64,000 nt of DNA from Erythrocercus mccallii (lineage: Eukaryota; Chordata; Aves; Passeriformes; Dicruridae). The notes under the pieces are model-generated. The model saw only the letters and a list, made by a program, of their open reading frames with translations, was not told where the DNA came from and did not search any database. Below are positions 56,881 through 64,000 of the stretch, in pieces. Within the stretch, counting starts at the first letter, position 1, and each line of letters opens with the position of its first letter. Made by a program: the position numbers and the translations under genes. The DNA lies in contig VZRG01003030.1 of NCBI GenBank assembly GCA_013397435.1, positions 1 to 64,000 of the forward strand. Direction: 5' to 3'.

Positions 56881-59092
56881 TATCCATACATCTAGAGAGA
56901 CAAAGTTCTCACAACACAGCTACAGGATAGAAAATAACTACTGCAAAGAACTACTTGGATATGGAAAACCCCCAAAACGTGTTTGCCTCAGACAGAGGGC
57001 AGGCTGAATCAATATTCTTTATACAGCACATTCAAACCACGACTAGCACCATGGAAAATGGGACAATGTTGATATCTGTGGAGCCCTTCAGCATTCCTCT
57101 TTCTCTTTTTAGACTGCCTCAGAGTTTAGACTGCCTTGGGATCCCCAGGAACAATGAACAGGTGATAATGAACACTGGAAACAATTTGGTATGTTTGATC
57201 TGATCACTCACACACTGCAAGTAAATTGCAAGTATGTGCTAACACAGGCAAGGAGAGACAGTTGTTTCTCAGCTGCACTATAGAAAACAGCTGACCTCTT
57301 CAAGCCTAACACTGGATTTGAAGTTACAAAAAACAAAAGGTCCTGCTTCCTTTCATCTGGCTCTGGAAGGACTCTGACACTATTATACCACAAATGGAGC
57401 TTTGAGAAGATCAGGACCACCATTAATAAATGGATTTCATAAGTAGTGGTTAGAGCTCTACATGTACAACTGTCTCTGAATTGAGTTTGAATTCCTTCAA
57501 TATTTACCTATCCTGATCCACAATATAAGGGAAAAGGGATCCAGATAACACATCTTAGTCAAGGGTAACAGCACCTTTAGCTTGGGACAGATCTCTGCCA
57601 CATTCTCATGGTTTATGGGTTCCACAACCCTTCACTCAGTCCTGCTACTCCTTTTGCTTCAACATGCACAGGTTACCAAACATCTCATTCACCAGTTTTA
57701 CTCCCATCCCCAAATGTTTATCTCCGAAAACAGGGCTGTGCTATAGGGGGTACAGAGATCTGTCCAAGGCATAATAAAACCAATTTATTGCTTCAATGAG
57801 CTGCTGCACTGCCCAAAAGATAAACCAGCAGAGGGACAGAATCCAGCATTCCTGGAGAGTGATGTTCCCAAAAGGAAATCAGAGCAAAGCCTCGAGGACA
57901 GATACTGAACACAGTTCCTTTGGCAAATGGTAAGAACAAGTCAACAAGGGGTTCAAAGCATAAGGTCGTTGCCAGTGTCCAACACTAGAAGAGTCTAGGC
58001 TTGGAAAACTGCAGAACTTCAGCCTTTTCTTAACGTAGCAGCACTGCCTTCCATGTAAAGAAAGTGCAGGTGTAAAAGTAAGGTAAGCAGGTCATAAGAA
58101 TCTCTTTTTCTTATACATTTAATATGAGGTCAGTACTGAGTACCCCACCCTGTTGGATGATGTGCTCCACCAGAGAGTTTCTTTATCCAGGCACCTTTTA
58201 CTTCCAATCAGCAATCCCAGTTATGGGTACATGGAGAAAGACATGAAAAGGTGAATAGACTTATCCACACATCAGGACAGTGTTAAAGGCCCACACATCT
58301 CTCCTGCAGCTCAGACTATCCTTCAGTCAGTGGTCAAGGGAACATTTTAACTTGGCTTGTCCCTGAAACCAGTGTATCAAACAACTCTAGCAGAGATCTA
58401 CAAAGAGACAGTCACTTCCTCTGAGTACAGATGCTTAATTTCTTCCAGATCCCTGCCATTTCAATTATATTCTTTCAAAATACCTTTGTCTACTTTTACT
58501 GCACTTACTAATAATACATAAAAATCCACAGACAATTCACATATTCACATATAATTCACATTCTACATATTTTCTACCAAGACCTTGAGGATGCCAATGT
58601 ACTTTACATCTTTTCCACTCTAAGAGAAGCAAAGAGAAAAGAAAATTGTTACATATCCTGTAGATATTATCACTACATCTTCAATCATATCTCTTTTTAG
58701 GCTTCAGGAAAAGCAATTAAAAAGAGGTTTATCAAAAAAAAAAAGAGAAAAAAATTATACAAAGAGACAAGCTGTAAGTGTATAAGGATGTAAAAGCGAG
58801 GGCAATTGGTGCCTCTTTTTTACTAAGGAGCCCCAAACTGCCAACACAGCCTGCAGATCTTTGAGCTAACTGTTTCTTCTCTCCTGGTTTTATGTATTGA
58901 GATTCTCTTTTTTTTTAATTCCAATTTCCAAATCACACATGCTAGAACCATTCAAAGGGCCCTCTAAATTCACTTAATTTATGGCACTCTATCCTCTGGC
59001 CAGTGAGTGTCACTCCTTCCCAATGAACAAGGGCAGCTCAGTGAGCTGAGTACGGATTGCAGTGGGGACGAAGCCACAGACAAGCACAGATT

Positions 59093-59224
59093 AATGAGTG
59101 ATCAAGGGCATCAAGAACAGCAACAACCACAAAAGGACAAAACAAAACAAACCACACAATGAGTGATCAAGGGCATCAAGAACAGCAACAACCACAAAAG
59201 GACAAAACAAAACAAACCACACAA
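59093..59224. repeat. Perfect 65-bp tandem duplication
   Basis: Copy one spans 59093-59157 and copy two 59158-59222, identical base for base, plus two further matching bases. The unit starts aatgagtgatcaagggcatc and ends with a CAAAA-rich part. The absence of any difference points to a recent event. Confidence 0.95.
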
Positions 59225-62200
59225 CCCCCCCAATCAACCAGCCAAAAAAAGACCCCAAACATTAAAAGAACCCCCCAAAATAAAAAGAAAGCAAGCTCAC
59301 TCACCTAGACAACCAGTAAGCCATGAATTTACAGTGAAGACGTTGTCCCAATAATCTCTAATCACAGTAAAGAGGCACAGGAACAATAGGTCCAGAAAAG
59401 AAGACTGCAATGATTTGTATGGAATTAGAGACACGTGCTGCAGATCCTGGTCTCCTGCACAGCTCAGCAAATTGTGGTGGCAGCATTGCTGCAAGGATTT
59501 TGTCATTGGAGAAAGATGTGTTTCATGAAACAAAAAAATTCTCTTTTGGAGTCCACTATGGCTGAAAGATACAGCCCTTAAGTGCCTTTGGTTGCAAATC
59601 CTAAACCAATCCCAGAGATTTTCCCTTTTTATGTGATGAGAAGACCATACTTAGTTTTCCAGCAATTTACGTGGAAAGTGTTGAAAGACAATGGAAGTGC
59701 TAATAGTTACCCAGACAATTGTGCATCAAGGCCCTGTGGACACAGATCTCAGCATGTCCCGGACCCTCAGGGTTTGATCTGACCAGATTAAAGGGAGTGC
59801 CTGCAGGCTGCCTTACCTTGGAGCAACACATCCCCAGGGAGCAGCTCAGGAGACCTCCTGTACAAGAGCTGTGCAATTTGTCAGATGTTAATCAGGATTA
59901 TCTCCATTTTATTCTTTCCATGAATAATGGGAAGTAAAAAGAAAATTCTTCAGCTAGCACATACAGCCTTACCTATTACTCAGAAGATCGAGAACACAGA
60001 AACAAATATGTTTTTCTAGTGCATAAAAGTGCAGTAAAAAGCTGTCTGTTCAGTATTACAAACCCACCAACCAATACTCTCAGTTCTACTGCTCAGGAAT
60101 CCACTTAATGTGATGATCTTCTGCTGGCTTCCTCCAGGCTCTCTGACAGTCCTTACCATCCAGTTTTGAGTCATAGAAGATGATGCACAAGGTGCTTTGA
60201 ACCAAGGCCTTCCAATTCTAAGAGCACCTTTTCTGATACCAACTCCCAAAAATGCTGGAAACCTCCCGCACTAGTGGTGTTTTACATTTCAAACAAGTCT
60301 TCCTTTTCCTATGTAATCCCAAACAGATGTGAGACACACTAATAACCCTGCTGTGGGCAGGCTGTCATCTCCATGGGGATGCAGCAACCTGCTGAAGTGA
60401 GAGGGAATGGAAGAATGTAATTGCTACTCTGCACAACCAACATGGAAGTAGATCTGCCTATCTTTTACTGGAATTGCAGAGAAACTGAACTTGAACAGAT
60501 GAGGGATAGTTTTGGGTATTCTCAGCCAGAGTCAGACTTCAGACGGTAAAAATAACAGGAATGTGTCAAGGTAAACACAAAACCAAATACAAGCCCAAAA
60601 TAGTTCTCATCCTGGCAGTGATCTCACAGTACATGATCACCCAACCCAGGCAGCAGCTCATGGATGGACACACCCTCAGTGTGAAGGAGCTGGGACTGCT
60701 TTCCCCTTGGATTTGTATGTCTAGAGAGGGAGCCTTGGGGTGCCATTCAGGAGCCCTGGTTTACCCAGCAGCCCCACAGCCCGGGTTTAGCCATGGCTGG
60801 TGATGTCCCTGTGTGCACTTGCAGCAGTTTGCGCTCACCACAGGCTGTTGGAAAGAAACGGGTGGAGCTTGGTGAGTAGGTGGTATCTGAGTTATGACAA
60901 AAGTGCTGCAGACAAGTAGTGGAAACAAAGGTCAAGTCCTCCCTGCACCCCAAGTAAATCCACTCCCAGAGAAACCAACAATCCTTTTGCACCTTTTCTC
61001 TAGCACAGTGGAGCAGCATCTTCTTCCCCCTCTGATATCTCTGAGCCAGCAGTCAGTGCATGCTGCCTTCACAACTTGCTTTAAGTTACTGTCACTGTCC
61101 CTGGGCCACACGCCACAATGCAGGTTAGCTTTGATGAATCCACCCTTAAAAATAAACAGCTCAGTTAGCTGCCAGCTGATCTGCAGAACCCAACAAGCTA
61201 CAGCTCTCTTGCCTCTCAGGCAATCAGAAAAGCTTCTCGTGTGGATTCCTAACAGCCTCTGGAATGCTAAACATAGCTCTAACCAATGACCTTTCTAAAC
61301 ACACTGGAGGAAAAAAGCTTGCGTGAGTGCCAAATTCCCTGTAGAGAGCTGGATGCATGGTGCCAAAGGCAAACCTTCAGCAAGGCTCTTCACTGAATAT
61401 CCCTGGGTTTGTCTCAAGGTCTCACTGCAGGTGTTGGTTTGAGGGACAAGCTGTTCCTCTAAAGGCAATGGCAAAATCTACCAGTGTTAACTTGTTGGCA
61501 AGTGCCAAACAGATCCTGGGTCTCCCTAAATATTTCTGATTAGATTTTTGGGATACCTATGGGTCAGGCAAGTGGATGTGTGAGTGTTTCATACTGCTGA
61601 CTTGGGGTGAAGCTATTTAAGGCTTGTCATACCTCAATTTCCATTTCCCCACCAGCTCCAGTCTGGCTTCCTCATGTTGCCCCTGTTAGGGATGCTCTCT
61701 CCTGCAAAGGACAATTCTCTGTGTTGTAAGGGTGAGAAAATAGGGAGTGATTGTTTACTTGCTTGCAAGGATTTATTTACATCCACAGAGAACAGTTTCA
61801 CCCACTGGCAGCTGTTCAGTTCCTAAAGGGAAGAAGTTAATAAGGCAGAGATATAAATGATTACCAGCTAGTAGAGTTGGTCTACTCTTTCCTATCCTGG
61901 AAAGGAACTGAGATTCTCCTTTCTAGTACTTTATCATCTTTAATTCTTTCTGTGATTCTTGAGGATGTTGAGTCACAACTTGAGCTGTTACTTCTGCAAA
62001 TACTTCTTTTTCCTTTTCTGCCATGGAGCTACTAAAAATACTGAAGTATTTCCTCTCAAAACACCTGGCTTTCTTTTCCTTCAATTTTTTTTTTTTTCTG
62101 AAAATGGAAATTTATTCCAAATCACCTATTTTCAGATTCTTCCTCATTCTCTCTTTGAGCAGAAAAAAAATATTTTACTTATCAGAGGAAAGAGGAGTAT

Positions 62201-63340
62201 CTGAGAACCTCCCCTTTGGTTTCGGATTCTCATGTAACACTGCTCACACTTACAGAAGATAAAGTGTCATGCTTTCCCAAGAGACATCTTGTTAATGTAA
62301 ACTAAATTTTAGTATTTCTTGACTTCTCCTCAGTTCCTTCAGCCTCAGGTATACACAAAAAAACAACTGTTTTCTCATCAATGCTTTTAGACTATCATCC
62401 TTAAATCTGTCCTATGTGTTAACCAGATAAAAGAGGCAGTCCTGTTAAAGGTTGCAAATTAGAGCTTCTTTATGTCCTGGTCCTCCTAAACATTGCTTCC
62501 TTTTGGAGAGTAGCTGGTGTGACTGGAAATATGTTTCTGCTGTTGTAGCCAGGGACAAACTCTGTTTAATAGATTTATTGACCATGAGCACACTTCACTG
62601 AAGCCTACAAACACTGGGCACTCAGTGTTAACACTGAGAGCATAACGATGTCAAGCACTTTCTCCAGAGTGAACCTTTTCAAGGTCATGCTATAACAAAC
62701 TTATTTTCCATGGAAGACAAGCCTAATGGAAGTTCTTAAAGAAGGAGTAGTCATAATTCCTCCTTTTAAGTTTTGCAGCAAATAATTCCATTTCTAGCAA
62801 AAACTGTGCTTGTGGGGACTTTGAGTTTATCTCCTGCAGATAAGTGTAGTTGAAGTGCTGATATACTCTTGGGAATGTTATCTCTTGCACAACACAAAAG
62901 GGATGGATGGGGAGGGGACAAACTTGTAAATTCACAGACAGAGATATACTCCTTGGCAACCAAGTCCAAAACAGTAGCTTTGTGGCCTTCTGGGCTTTAC
63001 CAAACTTTGTTGACTCTGCAAAGTTTTGTTTAGGGAAAAAAACCCAAAGTTCTATAATGAAAGCAAATCAACAAAAATTATATGGAAAAGCTATCGAAAC
63101 TTATGCTCTATAGTACTGAGAGGGCTGGACCGTGGGTTGCTGATGATTTTAACACAACCAGATGTGCCCTGTTCCTTCCTCAAAACTGAGCTACTGTGCC
63201 TCTCTTCACTCTCTGAAAGCCCTCCAGGTAGATAACTACAAATGGCCTCTACGTATCTCCAGTTCAAAGTACATGGAAACCCTGCCTTTTATATTCCTTA
63301 GATGATCCTTTATTCTATCTTCTATTTTCTCCAGAAGATT

Positions 63341-63441
63341 TGAGCAGCCTGGTTTAGTGGAAGGTGTCCCTGCCCATGGCAAGGGGTGGAACTCAGTGAT
63401 CTGTAAGGTCCCTTCCAACCCAAACCGTTCCATGAGTCTAA
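63341..63441 (+). mobile_element. CR1 LINE 3' end fragment
   Basis: The order tgagcagcctggtttagtgg, aaggtgtccctgcccatggc, gatctgtaaggtcccttcca, acccaaaccgttccatga is a close match to the general CR1 3' UTR as I know it. It is less diverged than the other two plus-strand tails in the window and is 5' truncated. Confidence 0.9.
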
Positions 63442-64000
63442 GATATGAAGCCAAAATATTCTGGCCTACCATCACAGTAGAGGGGAAGAAATGCCATTGC
63501 TTCAACTGGACTTAAATTAAAAGAAAAATGGACTGAATTGAAGCTAATATGTCCAAGTAAATCTATGTGCAACTACACCCATTGGAGCTTCAGCTTTTTC
63601 CTGGATGACAGACTACAGAGTTGTCTAAAGAAGATGAAAAGCTTTAAGTCAGCCTGTTGTTAGGGACAATAAATGAGTTTAGCAAACAGAGAGTTCTTAG
63701 AGGGGCTCCAGTAGCATGGGCTGCTTTCTATTTCAACTGATCATTTTGTGGCAGGAAAACTAAGGAGAGCATTTTTCTTTTTTCATACTCTAAAAGTGTA
63801 TGTTCTCATTCCTGAGTGAATGAAGCACTTTCTCCTAAATGGGACTCCACTGTCTCATGTGGAATAGCCATGTGCTTCTGGAAAACATTCCTGCTGGTCT
63901 GAATAAAACCTCACTCCTGGTCCTTACATGTTTTTGTTATCCAAAGGAGTTTCTAAGTCATGAAGAGAAGGTTGTCCATGTACCTTTGTCGGTAAGTTTT

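Larger units (their letters stand above)
55560..64000 (-). other. KCNQ1 intron 1, 3' part
   Basis: It begins at the exon 2 acceptor and runs beyond the window. It contains a TCC-rich array near 56356, a minus-strand CR1 3' fragment near 56.7-56.9 kb, a perfect 65-bp tandem duplication near 59.1 kb and a plus-strand CR1 tail near 63.35 kb. No exon 1 or alternative first exon is recognised. Confidence 0.8.

Noticed and set aside
60480..61300. GC-richer stretch in intron 1 as an alternative KCNQ1 first exon
   Set aside because: No CpG enrichment, no open frame with a clear donor that resembles the cytoplasmic N terminus or S1 of KCNQ1, and no promoter motif.

Overview
The window is a stretch of vertebrate nuclear DNA, most likely avian. 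It carries the middle of one gene on the minus strand: KCNQ1 (Kv7.1, voltage-gated potassium channel alpha subunit) or a very close KCNQ1-type paralogue. Ten consecutive coding exons are visible, exons 2 to 11 in human numbering, each with GT/AG splice sites and compatible phases. They give 1,149 nt of uninterrupted reading frame. Exon 1 lies beyond position 64000 and exons 12 to 16 lie before position 1. The bird assignment rests on CR1 LINE fragments (the characteristic 3' tail and a piece of endonuclease/reverse transcriptase), one avian-style solo LTR, low repeat load and no mammalian SINEs. Another sauropsid cannot be excluded.

Layout from high to low coordinate, which is the direction of transcription: partial intron 1 (64000-55560); exon 2 (S1); an 11.1 kb intron 2 whose last part carries a sense-oriented CR1 fragment; exon 3 (S2); exon 4 (S3); exon 5 (S4 voltage sensor); exon 6 (S5 and turret); exon 7 (selectivity filter and S6); exon 8 (S6 end and helix A); exons 9 to 11 (the cytoplasmic helix A-B linker). 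A 23.6 kb intron 10 separates exons 10 and 11 and holds the solo LTR. Partial intron 11 fills 2272-1.

The membrane core is nearly identical to human KCNQ1: the S4 charges, the TIGYGD filter and the S6-helix A segment all match. The cytoplasmic A-B linker in exons 9 to 11 is strongly diverged and differs in length, except for a short R-x-NSF/acidic island. The turret lacks the human N289 glycosylation sequon. These differences make a KCNQ1 paralogue, or a fast-evolving KCNQ1 orthologue, worth resolving.

I saw no other protein-coding gene, tRNA, rRNA, CRISPR array or bacterial-type system. The many short open frames in the introns look like chance. I did not find a novel biological system. The most useful observations are the diverged cytoplasmic linker, repeats sitting next to splice acceptors of exons 3 and 6, the intronic solo LTR, and the absence of any visible CpG-dense imprinting-centre-like segment in intron 10.
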